Source: Thalassia testudinum
Taxonomy: Eukaryota > Streptophyta > Magnoliopsida > Alismatales > Hydrocharitaceae
Assembly (NCBI GenBank): GCA_037157565.1
Contig: JAZHRO010000003.1
Location: 39,879,001-39,943,000 of the forward strand
Length of the DNA: 64,000 nt
Direction: 5' to 3'
In this document: piece after piece, positions 43,712-54,264 of the stretch
Layout: each line of letters begins with the position of its first letter
Numbering within the stretch: the stretch's first letter is position 1
Notes under the pieces: generated by a model
The model's database searches: none
Told to the model about the DNA's origin: nothing
What the model saw: the letters and a program-made list of their open reading frames with translations, nothing else
Translations under genes and position numbers: made by a program

Positions 43712-45516
43712 TCATCTCCGACAATTGGATCGAATTTTGTCTGATTGTCATGTATCGCTTTCCAGATTGAATGCCAAAATGTAGAGGGGCATTGGGGTGG
43801 AGTGGACCAAAGCTGCATAATTGAGGATCCATTAGCATCCTTGATAATTTGCTACCATACGTTCCCATCATCAGAGGATAGTTTCACTGCCCATTTCAGT
43901 AGGAGTGTGTTGTTGAATTCTTTGGGAGAACTCACTCTAGGGCCACCTTGTGATGGAGGTTTACACAGTTTTTGCCACTTAATTTGGTGCAAGAATCTTC
44001 CATCTGCCTTCATGCCTTTCCAAAAGAACCGCCTCCTCATTGTGTCCAGCCTTTTCTACATCGCCTTCGAGGATCTAAAGATAGAGAAAAAGAGGACAGG
44101 GTTAGAGGTCATGACCAAATTGAGAAGAATCAATCTTCCCCACTTAGACAGAAATTTGCTACTCTAATTTTCTAACTTGGCTGAAATTTTCCTGAATAAA
44201 GTGGCACAATCACTTTTTTTCAACTTCCCACTTCTTAAGGGTAGACCCAAATATCTTATAGGCAAGGCTGTCTCAGGTGTGTGTAAGATGGAACTAATTA
44301 CTTTGCTATCCTATATAGCCAATCCAAAATCGACCAATGAAGACTTCGCACCATTTAACCTAAGGCCAAAGATCACCCCAAAAATGTTGACCATAGTATA
44401 TAAAATCTTTGCTTCTTCTCTCCCCCCCTCCACAAAAAAGTCCATGTTGTCAACGTAGTATGGGATAGACACCAACACCCTGGAATTTGATAAGAGTAAC
44501 CCTTCACCAATCTTGCACTGGCCAACCTACACTAAAATTGAGCCAACGTATCTAGTGCTAAATTAAAAATGAAAGGGGCCAGTGGGCACCCTTGTCATAC
44601 ACCACATTGCAGTTTTATCCACACCCCACAAGGCCTTCCATTAACTAAAGGTGAAAAGGAAGAAGTCACAATACATCTCTTCATCCATTGAACTCAAAGT
44701 GCAGTGAAACCTCTTCTTCTAACGATCTCCCATAGATAGGACCATGCAATAGAGTCATAGGCTCTACTGAAATCCACCTTCCACAAATATGCTTTAATCC
44801 TTCTTCTGCTCCACCTTACCACCATGTCCTGTGCTACAATGAAAGACTCCTGTAGTGATCTATTTGGCAGAAAAGTCGACTGTACAGGATTGACCAGATC
44901 TGACAAAACTCCCTTCAACCGGTTGGCCAACACTTTGCTAATGATTTGGTAGATTGAATTCGAAACGGCAACTCATCTAAACTCTGATAGTTTCTCATCC
45001 CCATGTCTTTTTGGAAGCAGGAATAGATACGACTTGTTTAATCTTTCCACCCAAGAATTCCCACCTCAGAATTCTTTAATGACTTCCATGTCATCACCTT
45101 TGACCGCCTACCAAAACTCCTTATAAAAAAAACACTTCAAATCCATCTGGTCCTGGCGACCCGTCCGCATTCAACCCATTCATAGCCTCTATCACCTCTT
45201 GCTCTGTTATGTCAGCTGTCAATCTGATTGCTGCTTTCTCCCCCACCAGAGAAAAACCAAATGCTGCCAATCTCCAGCATCCCCTATCTAAAGCCCTAGT
45301 GACCTCCCTAAAATACCGTATGACTTCGCTCCGAATATCATCTTCAAAAGTTATCGAGGTTTCATCTTTCTTTAGTAAGGAAATGAGGTTCACCCTCCTT
45401 CTAGCACTTGCAGCTATATGAGAATACTTTGTGTTTGCATCACCCTCTTTCAGCCATAGCTGTTGGGACTTTTCCCTCCAATTCATCTCTCTTACCACAT
45501 CCTCGACACGAATCAC
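43712..45516 (-). pseudogene. RT: LINE reverse transcriptase, inactive
   Basis: On the minus strand the region gives the pre-RT segment (QQLWLKEGDANTKYSHIAA), the RT start NADGSPGPDGF (about 45170-45130), LANRLKGVLSDLVNPVQSTFLP and the motif A-type KVDFSRAYDSIAW (about 44790-44750). The catalytic box that should read YADD is YVDN (codons at 44457-44446), so two of its four residues differ, including one metal-binding Asp. Stops and frameshifts are frequent. The last part before 43712 (LMDPQLCSFGPLHPNAP, then IQLSE) runs into the E3 insertion and continues in frame at 32268. The enzyme would have copied LINE RNA at a nicked target. Confidence 0.82.
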
Positions 45517-45525
45517 CTCTTCACA

Positions 45526-46490
45526 CTACTTTTTCTGCTCTAATTCAGCCTTGTTCAACCTTCCAGCATCTTCTTTTTGATCCAGTATGCAAAGATTTTC
45601 AAGAGCTTCAGTTCCTCTTTGACTTATGACATCAGCAATCTGCCTATACTCCTTCAGCATAGACTTCAATTCCCTTAGTTTCCCAGCCAACCTGCATGTT
45701 GTCGACCTGTGAATCAGCTTCTGATTCCACCAGCTGGTGATCATTTCTCTAAACCCCTCATCTTTATGCCAACACTTCTTGAACTTAAAGTATGTATTGG
45801 TATAAGACCCCTCCCCACTATCCCACAGCAGTAGGGTATGGTCTGAGAAAGGCCGGGGCATTCCAATCACCAATGAGAGCTGAAATCTCTCCACCTCTAC
45901 ACTACTGAAGAACCTGTCCGATTTTGAAGCCAACCCCTTACCACTCCTCCATGTGAACTTCACTCCTGCAGATTGGTATTCGTTCGAACCCAGCTCTGAA
46001 ATCAACATCTGGAAGCCGAGTGATGCTCGATCCATTCTTCTAGTCCCTCTGTCATTCTGAGAGAGTACATAATTAAAATCTCCACCCAGAAGCCAAGGCA
46101 CCCCTTTAGTTCTTTCTGCCATCTGTCGTAGTTCATTCCAAAGATCAGTCCTCAGATTATTCGTGCAGGGGCCATATACAAAAGATATAATTAGATCTTG
46201 ATTATCCCCCATCGATTGGAATTTGCATGACACTTGAAACTGACCCTTCCAAACCTATTTTAACATTGCTTAGAAGTTTTCCACCATAATGCCAAACCTC
46301 CCGCCCTACCCTGTGCATCCACTGCCCTAATGTCAGCCTGACCACCTTGCAAAAAAGACTCTCCTCCTCCTTCTATATGCATTTCCTGCAACAGTTCACA
46401 GTCGACTTCCCACTCACGGAAATACTGAGCCAAGGATGTTCTCCGGACCCCGTCGTGCAACCCATGCACATTCCACGTGATGAATTTCAT
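45526..46490 (-). pseudogene. EN: LINE AP-type endonuclease
   Basis: The N-terminus MKFITWNVHGLHDG (46490 downward) and LLQEMHIEG with the metal-binding Glu mark an exonuclease/endonuclease/phosphatase fold. After a break near 46250 the domain continues with ISFVYGP, PWLLGGDFNYVLS (catalytic Asp-Asn), VKFTWRSG and PRPFSDHTLL with the SDH motif. This domain nicks target DNA to start reverse transcription. One interruption separates the two frames, and a further break precedes RT. Confidence 0.85.
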
Positions 46491-46573
46491 CCTCTAGAAC
46501 AGGAATTCCCCTACTTTCCCGCAACCCTCTTCTCAACTTTCAGAATGGCAGCCAGCTTTCCTTCCAAGAATTC

Positions 46574-47903
46574 CTATTCAACACCAGTAGTTCTTTTCCT
46601 TAATTTATAGGGAGAACGAACCAGTTTACCTTTCAGTGAAACTCCCACTACGTATTCCACTCTCCCTGATTTAATGAAGGAGAATTGATTAGATTTCTTT
46701 GTTGCTAACTGATTTTTAGGCTCCTTCCCTTGCCAACCAATATTTTTAATCACCAACTCCCTTCCCACTCCGGCTTCCTGAACCATGGCTTCGTTCGTAG
46801 GTGTGTGATCCATCTTGCTGAAATTTTCCTCCAGCACTTTAGACACATGTATCTCCTTCCTCTTCTTAGCCTTTGGTTGGCCAGGTTGCACAGTATTACC
46901 TTCACTGTTAGCGTTTGGCATAGTGTTCGTTTCCTCTTGTACTTCAGAAGACCCCTACTGATGCCTGTTGTCTTGCGCCACAGCTAGCTTCAGTCTGAGA
47001 AGCCAGGAGCTACCTGAAGTTCTAAGGATTAATTTATCTGGAATTGGCCTCCCTCTCAAGATCGATACCTCCACCTTAATCGATCTACCATCACCCTCAC
47101 TGAGGCTAGCCCTAGCATTCTCTATTAGGTAAGAAAACCCCGCCAGCACACCTACCACCACACCTCTAGTCCTAAGATGAAGTGGAATACCCCATATTTC
47201 CATGATACCCTGTCTGCTCTCCGCTCTCTAAGGGGGACGATCCTGTAACACACCATTAAATGGTGATACTAGCCACCAAAGAACAGTCATCCCTTCAAAA
47301 AGACTTGTGCGAAAATGAAGTCCTTCCACATCCAGCATGCCCAGGCCGAATAATACAAATCGACGCCCCCCCAAGTATGCTACCTTCCAACCCTTAGAGG
47401 ACAAGGATAGAGATCTAACCATAACATGGATGTTCTTTGGTGAGTAAGCTCCAATCAGTATTTCTCCAATAAGGGTGCCCCTTATTACAATCTCTACCTC
47501 CCTGATGTCTTCAGAATGAGGGATTTCAACATCATAGGCCTATCCCATGCCTGCCAGTGGTGGTGGGGGAGTCATCCCCATCGCTCCATGTCCTCTTTGA
47601 TGCTTCTTTCCATTTTGAACTATAAACCCCACCCTTCTACATGAGTCCTTCCTGTGTCTCCTTCCCCTGCACGACAAACAGACAATTGGATTGCTGCACA
47701 CCATTGCTATATGCCCCCTTCTTCTGCATCTAAAACACACTATATCAGCATTTCGTCTCCTCCGTCTCTAAAGATCACCTACCCCGTAAGCCGCCTAGTT
47801 TGTTGTTCTTACCTCTTCCCTCCTCTCTCTCTAACGCCAACTCCTGGACCTCCACACCTTCCAGCCATTGCCCCCCTCCCAAACCTTAGACACCATCCTC
47901 CCA
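46574..47903 (-). pseudogene. ORF1: LINE ORF1 with CCHC zinc knuckles
   Basis: In minus-strand order: a start region at 47903, then two CX2CX4HX4C knuckles in MCFRCRRRGHIAMVC and CLSCRGRRHRKDSC (47740-47640), then an RNA-binding-like region (GWKVAYLGGRRFVLFGLG and MEIWGIPLHLRTRGVV, 47422-46955) resembling the DUF4283 type found in plant LINE ORF1 proteins, and a Lys-rich tail with KKRKEIHVSKVLEENF (46921-46574). ORF1 proteins coat LINE RNA. Zinc knuckles upstream of the RNA-binding domain is an order known from plant L1 elements. Several stops divide the frame. Confidence 0.7.
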
Positions 47904-47919
47904 AAAGCTTCAGAATAAT
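47904..47919. repeat. LINE target-site duplication, copy at the 5' end
   Basis: AAAGCTTCAGAATAAT, differing at one base from 31426-31441. Confidence 0.8.
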
Positions 47920-48193
47920 GATTATACTCAGCACGGGTCGTATGCAAATTTTGTCTCTTTGGGATGTGAGAAGGGGTGAGATGTGGAATGTGTAGAGCTT
48001 GGGTACGTGTGGAAGGACTCCCTTCGTTGATTAGGTTTGTTAAATCCTTATGCAACTATTGTTGCTTAACTTGTAGCTGAGCAATAATGGAGTAGAAATT
48101 AGGTGGGGGGGCCTGATTAAGAAGCTCTTGGGTGGAAAGATTTGAGAAAGAATAATTAGCATGTAGGTTAGAGGATAAATTTTTATTTTTCAT
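47904..48193 (-). pseudogene. gag: E4 gag N-terminal part
   Basis: A minus-strand frame can start at ATG 48193 (MKNKNLSSNLHANYSF) and runs through one TAG (probable Gln codon) and NEGSPSTRTQAL to RAEYNHYSEAF, where the LINE interrupts it. The frame continues without shift at 31441. The start is chosen as the first ATG upstream of the conserved part and is uncertain. No capsid domain like that of E3 is present on either side, so the gag of E4 is internally reduced. Confidence 0.6.
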
Positions 48194-49820
48194 TTTTAAA
48201 GAAGAGGAAAAATGCAGGAAAAGTTTTTTTCAGGAGGCAAAAATTAAGTAGCCCCAACAAGTGTGAAGTTTTGGACTGCTGCCCGTGCAAAATGAAAGAA
48301 ACGGGAGGGGAGGAGAGGAGATGGAGATGAGAGAAAGCGTGCAAACAAGTAATCAAAATTCTAGACCTAACCTAAATGTGACTCCCAAAATATAACCTAA
48401 GACTTGGTATACTTAGGAAATAAGTATTCACTAGTGAATACCTGTTCTGTCAACAAATCTAGCCAAGTTGTCTAAGGGGAGGTTTGGGCCCAAGTGTTTC
48501 CCAGGAAAATCCCAGGTGCTTGTACAAACCTGTGCCTGGTCATTTCACACGAGCCCTCAGCCTGAACACCAGGTATAGATGATAGAATTGATATCAACTA
48601 AAGAGAACTTAACACCTAGATAGCAATCTTAAGTTGATGAAACATTAGGGGTCAAGTTGCTACAGATTTTAATTAGGTCTTGGATACTAAAGTGCACATA
48701 GAATGTGGAGGGTGTTGATTGGGTTATTGCCCTGTTATTTCAAATTTTTTTTTGTGTGTGTGCAAGAATTGGAAAATGGTTCCAATGAAAAGCAAGTTAT
48801 CACACAATCTTATGTATTTCTATCTTTTAGGATTTGATTTAATTCAGTGTGTTTTAGGGTTTCTCTTTTTAAACTTTCAAACAAGCTTGAAACTCTACAA
48901 TCGAAGGAAAAAACAGGTTGTATTGGTGATGGTTAATTTCCTTTAATGTGGGTCTCTAAAAGGGAAGAAAGAAACCTAATCCAATTGTCCCTAAGACAGA
49001 AAATTACTCCCAATGATTTATTTTTAGGCTTTCTTTATTAAGTAGTGGTCTAAAAAAGTCAAACAACATCACTACTTCAAAAAAAATCAAACAAGGATTT
49101 CAGAAAATATTTTTTAAAGATTTTAGAAATTTGTTTGATATTTGTTTTAAATTTTTATTTGTGCTGGTGTCAAAGTCCAGAAATGATACCTGTGGGTATT
49201 TTGGACTTTTTGCACCACCATTAGCCTCCAAAAATTCTTATGAATTTATGTGACGTGTAGAATTTTACAAGGATTTCAGAAAGCTAAATTTCATAAAAAT
49301 TGGATAAGTAGAAAAAATCTAAAAATTCATGGATCCTATGCAGTTAATGAATTTTTAAAATTTAATTACAAATCCAATTACTTCAAAATTTGGAACAGAT
49401 ATTCCTTACTTGATTTGGAATCACTGGGTGAAATTTTAAGATTTTAGGAGGTCTATGGTGTCGGGAATTTACTTTTCAAATTTGGACAGAAATCTGGACC
49501 CAAAAAATAAAACACCAACACTTGAAATGAAGTGGTGTTTAATGGTGCAAACAAGCAAACAATGAGTTCTAAATTGCACCACTCCACTTAATTAAGAGAT
49601 TTAAGAAGCTAAAAGCCAATTTTAATACTTTTTTAGTAGTTTTTAAGGATAAATGTGACAAGGGAGAACCAACCAGAAATTCTACAAGAAGACAAGATAC
49701 TTCAAGCTTCTCAAAATTTCATGCTTTCTTTCTGGAACTGATTCCCGCACACACAAGAGAAAAGAGAGACAAGGGGATGAGATCCACTTCAAGTAAGAGA
49801 ATTAATCAAGCAAAGTCAGG
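48194..49820 (-). other. E4 untranslated leader
   Basis: About 1.6 kb between primer site and gag, related to the E5 leader at 23430-24394. It is AT-rich with no supported gene; short frames at 48719-48946 and 49250-49447 have no family features. Confidence 0.55.
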
Positions 49821-49840
49821 CCTCCCAGGCAACGGCGCCA
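49821..49840 (-). promoter_or_regulatory. E4 primer binding site
   Basis: Minus strand TGGCGCCGTTGCCTGGGAGG, the best preserved primer site of the window, eight bases from the LTR end. Confidence 0.8.
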
Positions 49841-49848
49841 GAAAGTTA

Positions 49849-52092
49849 TGCAAAATTTAGCGTGATTTGTAATTTGGGTTTTCTAAGATTGTTGTAAGAT
49901 GCAAAATCACATACGCTTCAAAAATTTGTAACCAAGATAGGGGAGAATCTAGGGTTGTCCAAGGAGGAATATGTTTGTAAAATTCAGGTCTCTTTCTTCG
50001 AAATAGAAATCACCTTTCTTTTTGAACTTTTCAACTATATCTCTTTTTTAGGGTTTTGAAATAACAAAGGTAATATACAAATTGTTGACAAAAAACAACT
50101 AAGACCTAACACACTACACTACTACTAAAGTGGCAAGTAGAGCCTCTTCCTATGCTCACTTTAGGCACATGGAGGCCTAGAGTAATTAGGCAGAGGGAAT
50201 AAAAAGTGCTAGAACAAATATAAAACAATTGCAACAAAAAAATGTGAAAAGGCACATTGATTTGATAGAATTTGTGTTTTACAAAAACATGTAGAGGAAT
50301 GCCTCAACTTGAAATGGAAAATATAGAAGCAATCAAAATACGAATTCTCTTGCAAAATCTGGTGAAGAAAGGAAGCTCCTTACTCCAAGTTTAGTGGCTG
50401 CTAAGCCTGGAAAGGGGCTCCCCCTTCTCCTTCCTTGAAAATGGTGCTCCACGATGGTGTCCTCCAAAGTGGAAGCTACCACCTTCAATGATCTCCTTCA
50501 AGGGTGGGCGTGCACCACCTTTCTTCTCCTTGCCTGGCCATCCTCCTGGTGGTGAAGATCCTCGTCCTTCTTGGTGTGGCCTAAAGGGAAGGAATTGGGA
50601 GAAGAAGGCACCAACAGGGTGGGTGATGTGCCACCTTAATCTTCCTCTCTATCCCGTCTTCTTGGCCGTGGTTTAGGTGGAAGTAAGGTGGAAATTATCC
50701 CATGGGAGAATGAAGAAAATGGTGGTAGGTGATGGGTTTTTATAGAGTGGGATGGGGGTAGGGTTGACGTGAATAGTTGGAGGGCTAGGATGGAGTTTGG
50801 TGGTGGTTATGGGTGGTTAATTTGATCCTAGGGCTAGGGTTAGTTGGCACCAAATGAGGGGGCACAAAGGGTGGTAGTTATGGCCTTGGTGTCTCTTAGG
50901 GTTGGCACCAAAATGGGCCTTCTAGAAGACTATTAGGTGGCGCCATCTAGGGGTTCTAGAAGGGGAGTATGTGGATGGCTAGGATGGGTTACATAGGTAG
51001 GTGTAGGGTAGATAAAGAGGCTGAAAGTTGGTGCCAAAAGGGAGGTGGTTGGGGTTATTTTTGGCACCAGCTTTTGGTGTCTTTTGGTAGTTGGTTGAGG
51101 GGTCAAAGGTGGTGAAGGTGGTGGTGCCAAAGGGAGTAGGGTGGAGCTAGCTAGGGTGAGCTTAGGTAGGGCTTACTTGGTGGAGTTAGCTAGGTAAGGT
51201 TTTAAGGTGGTGAATGGCCAAGGGAGCTGAAGTCTAGCTAAGCTAAGCTTAGCTAGCTTAGCTAGTAATAGAGTAGAGGAGTAGGCAATTGGAGCTAGGG
51301 TTTGAAGAGAGGAGCTGAGGAGGAGAAGTCTGGAGCTGATAGTTGCTGAAGAGGGTGGCATTGAGATACTCTAGATAGCTTAGCTTGCTAGTTCTTTACT
51401 AGCTGCTAAGCCAAGCTAAAGTGAGCTAGCTTCTACCATAATGAACTGAGGTGAGCTGGGTCTGGTGATCTCGGGGAGGATTAAGCTGGTTTTGGTAGTT
51501 AAGGTAGCCTAGCTAAGCTGAGTCCGTGGGAGCTAGACTTGAGCTTCCTGAGCTGAAATGAAGTCATCCTTAGCTACCTGAAGTTGAGTGGAGCTGGATG
51601 TTGCTGGAGCTGAGCTAGTGTGACCTCTAGTCAGCTCATTTGAGCTGGCTAGAGCTCCCTATGGACTAATGGGAACTGAGATGAGCTAGAGTCTGCTAAG
51701 TTGAGCTGGATCTGAGCTGACTTGAGCTAGGGTGAGTTAAGATGAGCTCGCTTGAGCTACCAACCATCTAAGATGAGCTTAATGGAGCTAGGATGAGCTA
51801 ACCCTAGTTCAGGTGAGCTGAATTCCAACTATGGTGAGCTAGATCAAGCTGAGTTCCAACTGTGAGAGATTCTCCTTCACCAGTTGCCTTCTTGAGTGCT
51901 AGGGTTCTAGGGATCTGGCAATCTGTATATCCCTAACACTCACAAAAACTCATTAAAAAGACAACAAAAAGTGCAATGCATGCATAAACTAATTATTGCC
52001 TAAATGTAGCCCAAAAACCAATTTTTGGATCTAAATCCTAAGAGCTAGGTTTGTTTTAATGCATAAGAATGATGATAAATTGTCGTTTATCA
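49849..52092 (-). repeat. E4 5' LTR
   Basis: 2.24 kb, pair of 25978-28250. Minus-strand start TGATAAACGAC at 52092, end TTTTGCA at 49849. An intact minus-strand TATA box CTCTATAAAAACCC is at 50747-50734. AGCT-dense tract 51140-51870. The open frame 50488-50676 and those at 50933-51361 are composition effects. Confidence 0.85.
50734..50747 (-). promoter_or_regulatory. E4 5' LTR TATA box
   Basis: CTCTATAAAAACCC on the minus strand; the 3' LTR has CTCTATGAAAACCC. Confidence 0.55.
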
Positions 52093-52544
52093 CTTAGCTA
52101 TTAGTTGTCAACTAGTAGCCAAGCAAGGAGTTCAGCTACCATGAGATGGATAGAGCTGAGAGGATCTAAAATGGAGTTGGGATCAACTGAATTGAGATAG
52201 CCTGAGATGCCATTCAGCTAAGGTGAGCTGAATGAAGCTGAGATGAGCTAGTTACAACTAGGTTGCACTAGAATCTAGTTGAGATGATTTGGATTTAATT
52301 GGGATCCAGCTAAATTAGGCTTCTTCTTCATGTTTTGACTTTCATGGTGCTAGGGTTTGTGGGTTCTGACTTTCTATATATCCCTGACACTAAAGTAGAG
52401 ATATCAAAATAACAAATAGAATGCCATGCATGCCTAATCTAAGGGAATGCCTAAATGCAACCCAAAAGCCTGATTGCAGAGTTGAAATCCTTAGAGCTAG
52501 GTGTGTTTTAGGGAATAAGATTGATGATAGACTAGCGTTTATCA
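52093..52544 (-). mobile_element. E5 5' LTR, outer part
   Basis: Begins after E4 with AGCT-rich sequence, then 'atgccatgcatgcctaatct', 'gagctaggtgtgttttaggg' and the terminal 'agcgtttatca', a related version of the E4 LTR end. Joined in order with 24420-25977 it makes a 2.0 kb LTR. Confidence 0.65.
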
Positions 52545-52827
52545 TAGGCCAACCATAAACCTACAGTGTAAGACAACCGAGGGGGCCAGCGACATGGCAA
52601 AAGTAGGAGCGGTGGGCCTGGGTGGGCATCAAAGCAGGATATACAATGATTGTAGGCCACCACCGCCACCTGTGCCTTCGATGTTGAACGTGGAGGTCCC
52701 CATGACACTAGAGATCATGGCTACGGAGAGTCTATACATGGCGCAATTGTTGGGGAGATCATGATGGGCAACCCTTCACTCATAGATCTCTAGGCATTTG
52801 TAACATCCCTCTGCTTATCGATTTTCA
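52545..52827. other. Short spacer between E5 and E6, no gene seen
   Basis: 283 bases that belong to neither LTR as far as I can align. GC-richer than its surroundings. Possibly older host or repeat sequence; nothing recognisable. Confidence 0.4.
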
Positions 52828-54235
52828 TGTTAAAAGATTTGTACATCGTTGTAGTCGCAAATCACGCCGAAATAAATAACATTTATAAAATTTTCAGTTT
52901 GTATTGAGTCATTCGCTAGGAGGAAAAATGTGATTTTTGTGCAAAACGTTCTCAGAAAGATGTTCTAAGCAAACATTTATATATGTACATATGTATATAT
53001 ACACAAGCATTCATAAGATCAAATAAACATTTTATTGATAAGGAGAATGTCTCATAAATATAATGTAATTGAATGCTTGAAAATAACATGAAATAGAAGA
53101 ATAAACTATTGCGGAGGAAAAGAAGAAGGGAATGTGGTGGAGATGATGGAGTTGCATGAAGGATGCTTGTACAAAGTATGGCAGCACTTCAGATCTAGGG
53201 CGCCAGGAAGAAGACTGGAGAAGGTGGGGGTGTGCACTATGGTGGTCTAAACTAAACTAAGAGTAATTCATTCTCTAAGTGGTAGAGGCTAGGTCATTTT
53301 ATAGGTATTTAGGTGTCTTCCTATTTGTTAATCTAAGGTACCTATGATCACTAAGTTGGATGGCTTAGATTTAATCAATAGTGATGCCTAGGATTGGTTA
53401 AATAAGGACCTTAGGATCTAAGTTGTAAGGCTAGGATAGGTTGGTAGTTTTCTAGAAATAGCAACCCTAATTTGGTCAATGGATAGAATATGAATTAGAG
53501 CTTGAGGAAAATGTTCGGGTGGTTTTTGGGTTGTAACAAACGGATAAGGTTACGTTCGTAGGTTTTTGTGTGCAGGAGACCGGTATTGGATGTACAGACA
53601 CCTTCCTGGACGTCTTAAACTGCAGAATCAGAAGTCCAGAGGGTCTCTTGGTTGTCCAAGCGGAGATATGGGTTGCGGGTGCATCTGGGGAGGATTTTGA
53701 TGCCGGTTCTATCAAATTGGGCATCCAAAAGGGTGTCTGGACATCCAGACTAGGTGTTGGTCCAAGTCTGAACGTGTCTGCATGTGTAATTGGGTTGGGG
53801 AAGCTTCTAAATAGGCTAGGGTGATTCTAACTAGGCTTTTGGTTGGGTTTAGATCTACGGTAGGTGGACTAGGTTATGGGATAAGGGTATCCTAGAATTC
53901 TAAGTGTAGGGTTAGGTTATCCTAGTCCCTCTCTTTCTTCCTCTTCCATGGGATCTTCATTTCTTCCTTAATCACGTCTTGGTCTTCAACCAACTCCTTG
54001 CTTTGTAGCTTCATTTTCTATCACGCTTTTATTCTGCATGGCATCAAGTCCGTCTAAGTCCTTCACGTACATTATTCACAAAAGACTAAAATTAGATAAT
54101 TAGGCCTAAAATAAATGCAATGCATATGATATGCATGCATTCTCTAAATGCAATATTCATATTCTAAATGCATGATTTTACAAAGGAGATAACACTAGAT
54201 TGAGCCAATTAAGGTAATTGATTAAGCTGCTATCA
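52828..54235 (-). repeat. E6 3' LTR
   Basis: About 1.41 kb. Its inner end (52828-53900) matches 63258-64000 at roughly 85% by eye, e.g. 'catttatatatgta', 'gaatgtggtggagatgatgg' and 'ctaagtggtagaggctaggtc'. A minus-strand TATA-like box CCTATAAAATGACC is at 53306-53293. The 85-codon frame at 53570-53824 has no second-copy support. Confidence 0.8.
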
Positions 54236-54264
54236 CACTCCCATGCCTCTCTTTTGCTAGTCCC
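54236..54264 (-). promoter_or_regulatory. E6 polypurine tract
   Basis: Minus strand GGGACTAGCAAAAGAGAGG followed by CATGGGAGTG, next to LTR start TGATAGC. Confidence 0.75.

Larger units (their letters stand above)
31442..47903 (-). mobile_element. L1-type LINE inserted in E4 gag, itself split by E3
   Basis: The minus-strand order is ORF1 with zinc knuckles (47903-46574), AP-type endonuclease (46490-45526), reverse transcriptase (45516-43712), then after E3 the C-terminal zf-RVT-like region (32268-31687) and a 3' UTR ending in an A-rich tail at 31453-31442. Removing E3 and its duplicated five bases gives about 5.0 kb, a normal full length for a plant L1. The target-site duplication and the clean start at 47903 (GGGAGGATGG on the minus strand) indicate a full or near full-length insertion. 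All frames carry stops. Confidence 0.85.
25978..52092 (-). mobile_element. E4: Athila-type element with both LTRs, carrying the LINE/E3 nest
   Basis: On the minus strand the order is 5' LTR (52092-49849), primer site (49840-49821), leader, short gag, protease remnant, post-coding box, polypurine tract (28279-28251) and 3' LTR (28250-25978). RT, RNase H, integrase and the capsid part of gag are missing. A LINE holding E3 interrupts gag at 31442-47903. Without that insert the element would be about 9.6 kb. Flanking five-mers are GTTAA (25973-25977) and CTTAG (52093-52097), matching at three of five bases only. Confidence 0.8.

Noticed and set aside
52545..52827. Host exon or promoter between E5 and E6
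   Set aside because: No open frame with splice sites or recognisable motif; too short to decide.
53570..53824. 85-codon frame possibly coding a host peptide
   Set aside because: Within the E6 3' LTR and without a counterpart in the other LTR part available.
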